Assembly: GCA_030345135.1 (NCBI GenBank)
Contig: CP128386.1
Span: 7,053,001 to 7,117,000, forward strand
Length of the DNA: 64,000 nt
Reading direction: 5' to 3'
Origin: Chitinophagaceae bacterium DXS
Lineage (GTDB): Bacteria > Bacteroidota > Bacteroidia > Chitinophagales > Chitinophagaceae
The notes beneath the pieces are model-generated. The model was not told the DNA's origin, ran no database searches, and saw nothing but the letters and a program-made list of their open reading frames with translations. A program made the translations under genes and the position numbers. How positions within the stretch are numbered: the first letter of the stretch is position 1; every line of letters starts with the position of its first letter. This document shows positions 27,517-36,618 of this stretch, piece after piece.

Positions 27517-27645
27517 TCAAAATTGAACAGCAGCTGAAAGCTGATCGCTGACAGCCAGAACGGATAGCCAATGCTATGTTCCAGACAATATTATGCTTGC
27601 GCCAGTCGGGGTTTCCGAAGTCAATTTGATCAAATATCCATTTGA
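27517..27645 (-). pseudogene. Duplicated 3' fragment of tamL with downstream repeat
   Basis: Bases 27561-27645 match the tamL end at 28161-28245 at about 90% identity, exactly 600 bases apart, with a central block of about 50 identical bases (encoding FDQIDFGNPDWRKHNIVWN). Bases 27517-27560 match the repeat-bearing sequence just beyond the tamL stop. A one-base deletion shifts the frame before the stop codon. Nothing upstream of the last 28 or so codons is present. Confidence 0.93.
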
Positions 27646-27743
27646 CTGCCGTTGGTATGGAGCGTAGCAACGTGCTTAAGCCTACCAACAACAAATTAGC
27701 GAGTTAGACGCTTCACGAATTAGGCTTTTTCATTTTTTTAGCT

Positions 27744-27826
27744 TATTACTTTCTTTTTCTTGAAAAAAAGAAAGTAATCAAAGAAAATTCAAGGCAAACA
27801 TCCCCACAATACTGTGGGGACCGCCC
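27744..27826. repeat. Two adjacent palindromes
   Basis: ATTACTTTCTTTTT pairs with AAAAAGAAAGTAAT (27744-27778). CCCCACA pairs with TGTGGGG around ATAC (about 27805-27822). The first resembles a palindrome I have seen in other Bacteroidota intergenic regions. Their function is unknown. Confidence 0.75.
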
Positions 27827-28105
27827 CACGCCTCTCCAAAATGCAGTCCTCCTTCACTTTGTGTAGCAACGTCTACCTACAGTTTTTAAAAGACATCCAT
27901 TACAATCCTCCTTCTGTTGCCGGAATTGTAAACAAGCTCATCCCTTTGCTATGTTTAGCTTGGCTCTCTTAAATTTCTAAGGCCTTGGTCTTCTTTAAAC
28001 ACCTTTGTTGTTCGATTTTCTCGTTGATACGAGGAGCAATAGCTGTGAATGCGAAAATCAGAAATCAAAACATCAGACATTCTTACCAATCCTCAACCGC
28101 TTCAA

Positions 28106-28153
28106 AATTGAACAGCAGCTGAAAGCTGATAGCTAATAGCTCATAGCTCATAG
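28106..28153. repeat. GCTGATA-family words at the tamL 3' end
   Basis: AGCTGAAAGCTGATAGC is followed by degenerate AGCTAATAGCTCATAGCTC words, running up to the tamL stop codon. A matching, shorter version lies at 27526-27556 beside the duplicated fragment. Confidence 0.8.
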
Positions 28154-30490
28154 CTAGAAAGGATAGCCGATAGCTATGTTCCAAACAATATTATGCTTGC
28201 GCCAGTCGGGGTTTCCGAAGTCAATTTGATCAAACACCCATTTGGGGCCACCCGGCTCATAGGGTTTCCGTATGGGGAATGCAACATCTAATCTTATTAC
28301 AAAGAATTTAATATCGGCCCTTATACCGAGACCAGTACCGACAGCCATTTGTCGAATAAAATCGCTGGAGAACTTTCCACCCGGCCTGTAGGGATCATCC
28401 CGATTCAACCAAACGTTACCAGCATCGGCAAAAACTGCACCTCGCAAAATGGATACGATTTTAAAGCGCAACTCGGCATTCAATTCAAGCCTGATATCAC
28501 CTGGCTGATCTGCAAGAAAAGCCGAATCAACCGGGTTGCCTCCATAGTAAGTACCCGGGCCAATTGTCCGGGCTCGGAATGCACGGATGCTGTTCGGACC
28601 ACCTGAGAAGAATGCTTTGGTAAACGGCATCAACAATGTATTACCGTATGCATAACCAACACCGGCAAAGAAGCGCGAGACAAACATGTTGTCCTTGCTT
28701 AGCCGTAAGTAATGCCTGAAGTCAACTTCAGCTCTTATGTATTGAGAGAAAGGTGTGCCAAATAGTTCTTTTTGCTTACCTTCTTTTTCGCTTGCTCCGG
28801 TTATAAGCCCAAGCAAATTAGATGACAAATCCAGGTTTCCATTAAAATAGTAATTGTTCTTCCTTCTGTTTGGCTGTAGTTGTGTGTTAAAGTTATAGTT
28901 ATAGATGGGCCCGATAATAAACTGACGCTCCACTGCTCTTGCCAGCGTAATGTTTGTGTCTATTTCCTTTCTGAAAGAATCGGTAATATTGGTTGGTCTT
29001 ACAAAATTTACTGAAAGTACCTTAAGATTATGTTCAGTTTTTATATTCTCTTTCCATATATATCCAAAACTACCATTGGCACTACTCAACGTGTACTGGG
29101 CGGAACGCATATACAATTCGTACCCGGCAGTTATGGATGTCTGCGGTACAAAATCTGAATTGGTTTTGAATCTTATTGGAGCTATAATTCTCGGAATAAG
29201 CAGGTTGGCCGTCAAACCCACGCGGTTATTGTGTACACGTTGTACACCGGTATATTGCCTTTCGAAACCGGCGTAAGCACTCATTGTAAACAGTTCTGCG
29301 CCCTTCAAAAAGTTTCTGTGTCTCCAGCTTAACGTAAAGTCGGCACCGTTAGAATTATTAGACTTGGTTAAGCCTGAAGCTTCCAACCGGATCGATTTCT
29401 TTGCCGTTGGCGTCAAATAATAATAGGCATTTAACATCGGTCTGTGTGCGGTATCATCTTCCACAAATTGCGCCTTGACAAATTTGTATACCCCCAAACT
29501 TACCAATCTGTTTAGCGCCATACCATGTGCTCTGCTGCTATAGAGATCACCCGGTTTAAAAATGAGCGTCTGCGGAAATATTTTCGGATTGAATTTCTTT
29601 TCCGGATCAATAATATAATATCCCTGGAATTTCTTAGTTGAATCAAGCACAACGGATGAATCGCGATTGATGCTGTAGTCCGCATATACAATTACATTGT
29701 TGATCCTGTAAGGGAAAAGTGATTTAATGCGCGCACTCCGCTTAATGCGGATATACATGTTCACCATATTGTCTCCAATGGTCGAGTCAACATTTACTAT
29801 TATATCCGTTGCATTAAAAAAGAAGAAGCCTTTTTCTTTAAGACGCTTGTCGATTCGCTCACGTTCGCCTTTAACAAGATCAAGACTGTAAGCCCGGCCT
29901 GGCTTAAGTAAAGTTCTGCGCGATGTAGTTCGCATAACATTATACATAAATCCGGAGTCCGTGGGAAAGTATGTATTCTTTATCTTATACTGTTTGGTAA
30001 GCATGGCCACATAAGTTGCATGCATTTTTTTGTTCTTAATCACACTGTCAGCGGTTACCTCTGAATGGAAGTAGCCGTTGTTCTCCAATCTGTTTTGCAT
30101 TATTTGCCTGTTCTTTTCCAGGTTAACGCTGCTGGCCAAAACAGGAGGTTCTCCTACTTTGTATTTCAACCAGTACTTAAAGCCCTTATTCGCTTTTGGT
30201 GTATCCACCATATTAAAAATCATCAGCTTAAAGCGAACACCTAGAAATGATTTGTTAGGGGCAGGCCGCACCAGGGCTTCCAGTTCACTTTGCAAACCTT
30301 TATTTTTTACGTTGGAGCTATCCTTAATGCTTTTTAATTTAACATCAGATCCGGTGTATAATGCGTCGTTCGGCGGAATACTTTTAGTTACACTGCAAGA
30401 GTAAATACAAGCAGCAAGAGTGAACAACAAGCTTAACCTACCAATTGTCCGGAATGCTTCTATGAATCTTATGTTATTGTTATACCCCAT
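28154..30490 (-). CDS. tamL: TamA-family outer-membrane barrel with lipoprotein anchor (TamL type)
   Basis: The 778-residue member of the Omp85/BamA-TamA superfamily has an N-terminal lipobox (LAACIYSCSVTKSIPPNDAL), the distinguishing trait of TamL, the Bacteroidota form of TamA. POTRA-like domains span about 100-330. The C-terminal barrel has the FFSGGPNSIRAFRARTIGPG motif expected in strands near the conserved loop, and LRFKIVSILRGAVFADAGNV. It ends in VWNIAIGYPF, with the terminal aromatic strand residue. It follows tamB by five bases. Together they probably insert or transport envelope components between inner and outer membranes. A decayed copy of its last codons lies 600 bases downstream. 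Confidence 0.92.
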   Translation of the reverse strand: MGYNNNIRFIEAFRTIGRLSLLFTLAACIYSCSVTKSIPPNDALYTGSDVKLKSIKDSSNVKNKGLQSELEALVRPAPNKSFLGVRFKLMIFNMVDTPKANKGFKYWLKYKVGEPPVLASSVNLEKNRQIMQNRLENNGYFHSEVTADSVIKNKKMHATYVAMLTKQYKIKNTYFPTDSGFMYNVMRTTSRRTLLKPGRAYSLDLVKGERERIDKRLKEKGFFFFNATDIIVNVDSTIGDNMVNMYIRIKRSARIKSLFPYRINNVIVYADYSINRDSSVVLDSTKKFQGYYIIDPEKKFNPKIFPQTLIFKPGDLYSSRAHGMALNRLVSLGVYKFVKAQFVEDDTAHRPMLNAYYYLTPTAKKSIRLEASGLTKSNNSNGADFTLSWRHRNFLKGAELFTMSAYAGFERQYTGVQRVHNNRVGLTANLLIPRIIAPIRFKTNSDFVPQTSITAGYELYMRSAQYTLSSANGSFGYIWKENIKTEHNLKVLSVNFVRPTNITDSFRKEIDTNITLARAVERQFIIGPIYNYNFNTQLQPNRRKNNYYFNGNLDLSSNLLGLITGASEKEGKQKELFGTPFSQYIRAEVDFRHYLRLSKDNMFVSRFFAGVGYAYGNTLLMPFTKAFFSGGPNSIRAFRARTIGPGTYYGGNPVDSAFLADQPGDIRLELNAELRFKIVSILRGAVFADAGNVWLNRDDPYRPGGKFSSDFIRQMAVGTGLGIRADIKFFVIRLDVAFPIRKPYEPGGPKWVFDQIDFGNPDWRKHNIVWNIAIGYPF

Positions 30491-30495
30491 TCCTG

Positions 30496-33400
30496 TTAAT
30501 CATTTTTCTTAGCCTTTGTAAACAATTCTCTGAATTTATCGTAGTCCAATGTGAGTATAAATGTCAACCCGGTTTCTATTACCTGTCCTTCCACTACGGC
30601 GTCATATTTGTTCTTTCTGTAGCCGCGCACTTTATAGCGACCATCTTTTGAGAGCTGATAGTCAACAGCCACATCACCAGCTATGTTTGAATTTGCCTGG
30701 GCGCTGTTAGCCGGCTTTTCGAGCATAAAATCACTGCCAACGCTAACCTTCAACCGGTCATTCAGCAGGGATTTGGAAACACCAACGCTGAAATCGGTAG
30801 ATGTCTCGCGCTGGCCCGTATAATAAGTATCTCCTGAGTTTATGCCGAAGTTTACATCTACTCCCTTAATCAAAGTACCCGCCAGTTGATTTAGTTGATC
30901 GGTCAGTATACGGCTAACGCTTTCACGTGCCATGCCCTCAGCAGTACCACCGGCATTTGAAGCCATCGGATCTTCCTGCATAAAGCGACCCAACAGCAGC
31001 AATGCAAACACCTGCTTGTTCATCTCTGCTTCATTTGCCCTGAGCTGATCAAGTTTTGCCTCTACGTCGCTCCACTGAGATTGTTGCTCCTGCGGTATGG
31101 TAATATCAAAAGTGATAACTGGTTTTAGTAACTCTCCTTTCATTTTCAACAATACCGTTACAGGAATTTTTTCTTTGTACTTATTTGTTTCTGATTCGGA
31201 TTTACCTGCCAGTTGTTGTTCAACAAGATCTATAGGTGCAGTTTTTATGCTATAAGCCGCAGTAATGTCCACATTCGCCGAGGTGGGATCTCCCGTCCAG
31301 GTTATTACGCTTCCGCGCTGTATATCAAATTTTCTTTTTAAAATGCTCAGTGTTAACTGGTAGCTTCCCTGCACCAACTCATAGTTACCTGTTAATGTAA
31401 GCCTGCCGCTTTCATCAACCCCGCCGGAGAGGTCTGCTTTACCCCTGATCTTTAAAGCGTCACCGTTTCTTTCATCAATAACCAGTATGAATTGTGCTGC
31501 ACTATCAGTTTCTACATTCGCTGAAAGATCAAGATCTGCAAGCGCCTGAAATCTTGGCTGCTGGAACTGCCGTGCAGTGGTAACGGTATCTTTAGGTGCA
31601 TCCATATCCACAAACCGGACAATACCTTTTCTCTCTTCCAATTCTGGGTCTTCACTGGGCAAAACAAATGTGAAGTTGGTCGATTTGTTTACCTTCAGGC
31701 CGGCCTGTATGGCAGGAGTCCTTAAATCCCCGTTCACTTTTATATCCGCATCAATATTCAGTTTGCCGTAAAACAATTTATTATCCGCCTGGGTTGAGCT
31801 TACCACACTAAACTCATCTGCCTTCAGTGTCAATCCGAATTGGTAGTTTACATAATCTTTTGTGCTGATAGTACCGTCAAGTATAGCCTTGCTTCCGGCA
31901 GAATCGGTTAATGTAAACTTGTTAAACGTTATCGCTTTTTCCTGTATGGTAATGTTTTCATTTGCCAACTTGAACCTTTCACCCAGCATTGTTGGAGTAA
32001 CAAATGCATCAACAAAACGGAGATTGCCATTTACAACCGGCTCCTTGGTAGTTCCAGCAATGTCAATATTACCTTTCAGGCTGCCCCCCGCATCTCTCAG
32101 GCTTCCTGCGGAAAAGTTCTTTATGGTTGCCAGGTTAACATTGTTCAGGTTTAATTTCAGATCCATTTTTCCTTCACCCGTATAATAATTTCCGTTTAGT
32201 GTTATGTCATTTCCATGACCATCAATCTTAACATCGGCATTATATACATTGGATGTTTCGTTGTTCACTTTAAGGGCAATATTACCAACGGTGTCGGTTT
32301 TGTAGCTGATGTCTTTAAACAACATATCTGCAGTAAATACCGGGTTCTTCGTTACATCTTTTACAACAGCTTTACCATCAATAACCCCATCCATGAACAG
32401 CGAATCCTGATCTGCAAATTCAGTAAGCGTTTTGATTCTGAAATTTTCAAAAGCAACATCTATAGGTGCGTTTGGCGTGTGTGCAGTACTGTTAAGCTTT
32501 ATTGCCTGATTACCTTTATTCAGGTTGAAGTCATTTATTATAATACCTGATGAATCATATTGAAAGTAGTTATCAGCCGGCATATTCCATGCTTCGTAAT
32601 TCAGCATAAGACTGTCCGGAACAAAAGTTATTTTAATTGCACTGTCAATTTGCTGAAGTTTGGTCATGATATGATACCTGTCCTTCGCCTTCTTGTCCTT
32701 TAACAGCACTGATGTTGTTATGGCAGCAGTATCTATGTTACCATATATCGCAGTTTGATTCAGCCGGAAGCCTTTTGTTCCCGCGTCCGCTATTTTAAGT
32801 GCATAAGCAATATTCTTTTCTGATGTTTGGGCCGTCAAGGTCAGTTTATCTATTGTTTGTTCTCCATATTTTATTTTTGGCGCATGCATGTTCACCTGCA
32901 AGTCGTCTTCTTTACTTTTATATTGTACCATTGCTCCGATTGTATCAGAAGCCCGTAATTCAGGAACAAATTGTAAGATTGTCGGCGATGATGGCTTAAT
33001 AAACACATGCATCTGCCAATCCTGTTCTGTAAACGCCGTATCCTTAAAACCTTTTAACCTGTAGTACTTATTTATAGTGTGCTGCAATGCTGTCGCCGTC
33101 TCTGTAAGTTTGTACTTCCCTTTCCAGTTAACCTCAGCAAAAGACGAAGTAAGTGCAATTGATTGTGTGTCGCCGCCGTGGGCCGCCAATACTTTTACTG
33201 TGTCTATCGCAAACCTGTTTGAATCCTGTAAAATGATGGTTTCTGCAATGCTGATTAATCCGATCAAACTATCCGGATTCGCAGATGGCATATCCGCAAA
33301 TAGTTTGGTATGAAACTGAAGTGAATCTGAAGAAAGATGAAGGGCTTGAAGATTCAGTGTATCAAGATCCAATCTGACTCTAAGATTCGTCGGAAACTTA

Positions 33401-35463
33401 GATGCAAGATTTGCACGCGCCCTCAACGCATACCGGATATTGGGATCATCAATCGAAGATTCCACAAAAGCACTGTCCGGTTCAGCAAAAGCTTTTAACT
33501 GCAGATTCTTATATGTATATCCTTTCAATTCGCCTTCTACAAGTGTTGCATCCACATTTGTGGTGAGCGTTTTGTAATCGAATCCGCGACCTTTTGCAGA
33601 TGCAGTTAACGTAATTCTTCCGATGGTAGAATCCTGGCTGATAAGGTAGCCAACATTCAAATTTTGAGTAGACGCTTTGAGGTTGTATGCTTCTGTTCGC
33701 GTATTAAGCGATCCGGAGACCTTTGCAGTGCCGTTGGTTGTTCTTGCATTTAATACGGTGGAGAATGCAGAAGTAGTGCCTTTGTAATTACCGCTTAGCA
33801 AAATTGATTGCGGTATTCTTATATTAGAGGGTAGTGTATTTTTAGGGATCAATGCCAGCAAATCTTTTCTTGAGGTAGACAGCTTCGCGATATTAATATT
33901 ATAGTAAGCATTCTTTCCATCCGGGAGGCCTTTTATATTTCCACTCATTTGCACGGCTGTGCTGCCGTAGCCACTTAATTCTATATTGTTAAGCGCGATA
34001 TCTTTTACATAGCCATGCGCTTTTCCTTTTAGCTTAATAACGGCCTGTTCGTGACCTTTCAGATAGGTTTCAAGGGATGGAGATAAAAGTAGGATATCTT
34101 TTGCAGCAAGATTAAAAGTGTCGATAGATGCATCAGTAAAAATTTCTCCGGGCTTTGTTGCCAGCATTTCCTGCGACGGATATTTTGCGGTAACCGAAGT
34201 ACTGATCCTCGATGAAGGTGTAGCAACCTGCAAATTTTTCAACTGCGCGTCTTTCTCCCCATACAGAAATTGAGTAGACACATTATTCAATACAAAGCCA
34301 CTTTTATCTTTAAATGAAAGTTGTTTTAAATCCCCTTCAAACTTCACAGGTGTGAACGCAAGGTTCGAAGCCTTTAAAATGAAATCGGTGATACCAAGAT
34401 GGCTGTAGTCCATTCCTTTTTTAACAACTGCAGCATTGCTGTCATTGTAAGAAAGCTGGTTGTTGTTAAAATCAACCTGATCAAGCACAATCTTCCACGG
34501 ATTGTCAACCTGAGCTTTAACGTTCTTCTTTACTTCTGTCTTAACAACCCTGGCTTGTTTTGCCCTGCCCAGGTTTACCTTTACGGAAGTATTGTCTAGT
34601 TGCAGTTGCTTCAGCTGAATAAACAGTTTGCTTAAATCCGTTGCGCCGGCCAGGACTTTTAGCTTCCCGAGATCAAGCGCAGTATACAGCCGCGAAATAT
34701 CATTTTCATAGTCAAGATGAATATCGTTCAGTTGAATATTTTTTAGCTGCAACTTTACTTTTATGGGCTCGTTACTTTTCGTTTCAATTGAGTCCATTGG
34801 CTTTGGTTCAATCAGTGGCTTGTATTGCCTTACCGAGGAGCTTATTCCTGCAAGCTGTATGTTGGGAATATCGTAGTCTGATCGTGAGGGATCGAAAGTG
34901 TCTATGGATGTTTCGAATTTTGCCAGGTTAACAGTGGCATCCATTCCCGCTACATCATCATGGTATATCGCCCTGATCTTATTGAGACGGATCGTACCTA
35001 TTTCAAACTTCATCGAGCTTGTGTCAGTCGAAGTAGTTGTATCCTTTGATCCTGAAGAAAAAGCATTAATAATGTAATCAAAATTGAAAGTTGTGTCTGG
35101 TTGTAATCTTTTTACTTTGGCTGTAATTCCGTCCAGCTCGAGGTAATTTAGCTTTACTGTGTTACGAAGCAGCTTCAGCATGGAGATGTCAACCTGGATT
35201 TTGTCACCTGCCAGCAAAGTGTCTTTTGTTTGATCCTCAAAATAAATTCCTTCCAGCACAATTTGCTTGGGAAACTTAATGGATAACTTACTGATCTGAA
35301 CTTTAGTGCGAATTTTATTTTCGAGGTAAACGACGGCTTTTTTCCGGGCAAAGCTCTGCACTGCCGGTACCTGGATTAAAATTAATACCAATACCAGCAA
35401 AAAAATAAGGCTTAACAGTATCCACCCAATAATTTTTAAAGAACGCCTGATAAATTTCTTCAT
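30496..35463 (-). CDS. tamB: TamB-family translocation and assembly protein
   Basis: The 1655-residue protein has an N-terminal membrane anchor (about 13-32: IGWILLSLIFLLVLVLILIQ), an AsmA-like start (VQISKLSIKFPKQIVLEGIYF) and a very long repetitive beta region forming the bridge typical of TamB/AsmA-like proteins. The C-terminal DUF490/TamB domain (about 1250-1600) includes KIRGKADLSGGVDESGRLTL and VTVLLKMKGELLKPVITFDI. TamB proteins span the periplasm and are implicated in lipid transport and outer-membrane protein assembly. It is first in the tamB-tamL operon, upstream by five bases, which strongly supports the pairing. Confidence 0.95.
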   Translation of the reverse strand: MKKFIRRSLKIIGWILLSLIFLLVLVLILIQVPAVQSFARKKAVVYLENKIRTKVQISKLSIKFPKQIVLEGIYFEDQTKDTLLAGDKIQVDISMLKLLRNTVKLNYLELDGITAKVKRLQPDTTFNFDYIINAFSSGSKDTTTSTDTSSMKFEIGTIRLNKIRAIYHDDVAGMDATVNLAKFETSIDTFDPSRSDYDIPNIQLAGISSSVRQYKPLIEPKPMDSIETKSNEPIKVKLQLKNIQLNDIHLDYENDISRLYTALDLGKLKVLAGATDLSKLFIQLKQLQLDNTSVKVNLGRAKQARVVKTEVKKNVKAQVDNPWKIVLDQVDFNNNQLSYNDSNAAVVKKGMDYSHLGITDFILKASNLAFTPVKFEGDLKQLSFKDKSGFVLNNVSTQFLYGEKDAQLKNLQVATPSSRISTSVTAKYPSQEMLATKPGEIFTDASIDTFNLAAKDILLLSPSLETYLKGHEQAVIKLKGKAHGYVKDIALNNIELSGYGSTAVQMSGNIKGLPDGKNAYYNINIAKLSTSRKDLLALIPKNTLPSNIRIPQSILLSGNYKGTTSAFSTVLNARTTNGTAKVSGSLNTRTEAYNLKASTQNLNVGYLISQDSTIGRITLTASAKGRGFDYKTLTTNVDATLVEGELKGYTYKNLQLKAFAEPDSAFVESSIDDPNIRYALRARANLASKFPTNLRVRLDLDTLNLQALHLSSDSLQFHTKLFADMPSANPDSLIGLISIAETIILQDSNRFAIDTVKVLAAHGGDTQSIALTSSFAEVNWKGKYKLTETATALQHTINKYYRLKGFKDTAFTEQDWQMHVFIKPSSPTILQFVPELRASDTIGAMVQYKSKEDDLQVNMHAPKIKYGEQTIDKLTLTAQTSEKNIAYALKIADAGTKGFRLNQTAIYGNIDTAAITTSVLLKDKKAKDRYHIMTKLQQIDSAIKITFVPDSLMLNYEAWNMPADNYFQYDSSGIIINDFNLNKGNQAIKLNSTAHTPNAPIDVAFENFRIKTLTEFADQDSLFMDGVIDGKAVVKDVTKNPVFTADMLFKDISYKTDTVGNIALKVNNETSNVYNADVKIDGHGNDITLNGNYYTGEGKMDLKLNLNNVNLATIKNFSAGSLRDAGGSLKGNIDIAGTTKEPVVNGNLRFVDAFVTPTMLGERFKLANENITIQEKAITFNKFTLTDSAGSKAILDGTISTKDYVNYQFGLTLKADEFSVVSSTQADNKLFYGKLNIDADIKVNGDLRTPAIQAGLKVNKSTNFTFVLPSEDPELEERKGIVRFVDMDAPKDTVTTARQFQQPRFQALADLDLSANVETDSAAQFILVIDERNGDALKIRGKADLSGGVDESGRLTLTGNYELVQGSYQLTLSILKRKFDIQRGSVITWTGDPTSANVDITAAYSIKTAPIDLVEQQLAGKSESETNKYKEKIPVTVLLKMKGELLKPVITFDITIPQEQQSQWSDVEAKLDQLRANEAEMNKQVFALLLLGRFMQEDPMASNAGGTAEGMARESVSRILTDQLNQLAGTLIKGVDVNFGINSGDTYYTGQRETSTDFSVGVSKSLLNDRLKVSVGSDFMLEKPANSAQANSNIAGDVAVDYQLSKDGRYKVRGYRKNKYDAVVEGQVIETGLTFILTLDYDKFRELFTKAKKND

Positions 35464-35582
35464 GAAAAGTCACGCTTATAAATATCCACTGCAAAGAATG
35501 AGCAGCAATTATATATCAGGACGGCCAGCCACAAAACTGTCATTCAGTGGAATAAAATCCCCACACTCAGATGCTTGGCGCG

Positions 35583-35936
35583 TTATTTTCCTTTCCAGAG
35601 TTTGTAGGCAGTTTTGGCAAGGGTAAACAGGCCTAATTGACTGGCAATGCCGAAAATGCCTCTTTTTTTGCTTTGTCCGGCCTTGTCTTTGCCTTTTCCG
35701 CCCAACGCACCAATGGCGTTGGTTACGAGCTGCCAGGATTTATCAAACACCTTGTTGTTGAGATAAACGGGCAATAAAAGCGAGATGCCTGATTTAAGCC
35801 CTTCCCCGGGTATCCGTTTCAATCGGGTTTTCAGTTCTTCTTCATGCAGTTTTAGCCTCGCATCCGTTACCTGTATCTCTCTCCGCAAATCGGCAAGTGT
35901 GTTTATATGAGATAAATTTCTCTTACTCATTATCAT
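35583..35936 (-). CDS. Hypothetical protein linked to YtxH and holin-like genes
   Basis: The 117-residue protein has a helical, charged N-terminal half (SHINTLADLRREIQVTDARL) and a basic C-terminus (GGKGKDKAGQSKKRGIFGIA, LAKTAYKLWKGK) with one weakly hydrophobic stretch. Met1 and Met3 are both possible starts. It overlaps the stop of the holin-like gene by 8-14 bases, so it is the third gene of a small operon. Similar trios occur in Bacteroidota and may relate to envelope stress. The function is unknown. Confidence 0.75.
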   Translation of the reverse strand: MIMSKRNLSHINTLADLRREIQVTDARLKLHEEELKTRLKRIPGEGLKSGISLLLPVYLNNKVFDKSWQLVTNAIGALGGKGKDKAGQSKKRGIFGIASQLGLFTLAKTAYKLWKGK

Positions 35937-36282
35937 CTGTTTTATCGAAGATTATCTTGATGACCTTATTGCTAATAAGTGAACGCAACCAGTTTTTACT
36001 TGACAGGAAGATTACCAGCAACACAATAATATAGATGCCGGCAATTATTCCAAAGCCGTAAAAAAGGTTTCCTGTAAGATCAGCAAAGTAATACCCGCCC
36101 ATGATACTCAGAAAAAAGAGAATAAACACGCTCACAATGGCTATGATAATGCCTATAAACATAGCGGCGGCCAGTTTTGAAGCCTGTTCAACTGTTTTAA
36201 GTTTAAAGAGGAGGAGCCTGTCTTGCAGATATTCCTCCACTTTATCCCTTGATTCTGCGAAAAAGTTTTCCTTTTGTTCCAT
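35923..36282 (-). CDS. Phage holin family (PF07332-like) membrane protein
   Basis: The start at 36282 (MEQKENFFAESRDKVEEYL) gives 119 residues. The frame is open to 36336, but those codons cover the YtxH gene end and are not needed. Two membrane helices follow a charged amphipathic segment: AAAMFIGIIIAIVSVFILFF and FGIIAGIYIIVLLVIFLSS. The fold matches small proteins labelled phage holin superfamily III, which in Bacteroidota are chromosomal envelope proteins and not lysis genes. It sits 10 bases after the YtxH gene and overlaps the next. Confidence 0.85.
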   Translation of the reverse strand: MEQKENFFAESRDKVEEYLQDRLLLFKLKTVEQASKLAAAMFIGIIIAIVSVFILFFLSIMGGYYFADLTGNLFYGFGIIAGIYIIVLLVIFLSSKNWLRSLISNKVIKIIFDKTDDNE

Positions 36283-36292
36283 AATAGCCTTT

Positions 36293-36553
36293 TTAAGATA
36301 TTGCATCTTGTGTCTTGTCTTCCACATCTTCCACAAGACTTTTGCCTTTTTTCAGCAAACCTTCCACACCTTTGTCTAAATCATTCCACTTGGCAGTAAT
36401 CTTTTCCTTCGCATCTTCGGCAAAATCTTTGAAAGATGTCTTGAGTGATTCTGCAAGTTCTTTTCCTTTTTCAGTTTGCAAAAACCAGGCAATGGCTGCA
36501 CCAGCTGCGGCTCCGCCAAGCAAGCACACGAGGATTTTTTGTTGCTTATTCAT
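36293..36553 (-). CDS. YtxH domain protein
   Basis: The 86 residues begin with a membrane helix rich in Gly and Ala (KILVCLLGGAAAGAAIAWFL) followed by TEKGKELAESLKTSFKDFAE and a long amphipathic helix. This is the YtxH (PF12732) pattern, often linked to general stress. It is first in a three-gene minus-strand operon with the holin-like and hypothetical genes. It is divergent from the AI-2E family gene across 65 bases, so the promoters overlap closely. Confidence 0.88.
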   Translation of the reverse strand: MNKQQKILVCLLGGAAAGAAIAWFLQTEKGKELAESLKTSFKDFAEDAKEKITAKWNDLDKGVEGLLKKGKSLVEDVEDKTQDAIS

Positions 36554-36618
36554 ACGCTTTGATTTAATTTAAATAAATTTTGGCATCTACTGTATAACTG
36601 AACAAATATTGCACCGAT

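Larger units (their letters stand above)
27356..28105. other. Repeat-rich gap between the lipoprotein gene and tamL
   Basis: This stretch holds no intact gene. From left to right it has GATCTCTGATCTCTGAT words (27402-27437), a copied tamL end (27517-27645), two palindromes (27744-27826), and AT-rich DNA with ATCAGAAATCAAAACATCAG words near 28057-28080. The open frame at 27461-27694 only exists because it crosses the copied tamL fragment. Confidence 0.75.

Noticed and set aside
27461-27694. Apparent 77-residue protein on the minus strand
   Set aside because: The recognisable part is the duplicated tamL end read through a frameshift. The rest is repeat-derived.
35923-36282. Holin-family protein as a sign of prophage
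   Set aside because: No phage structural, lysis or integrase genes are nearby. The YtxH-holin-like operon is a normal chromosomal arrangement in Bacteroidota.
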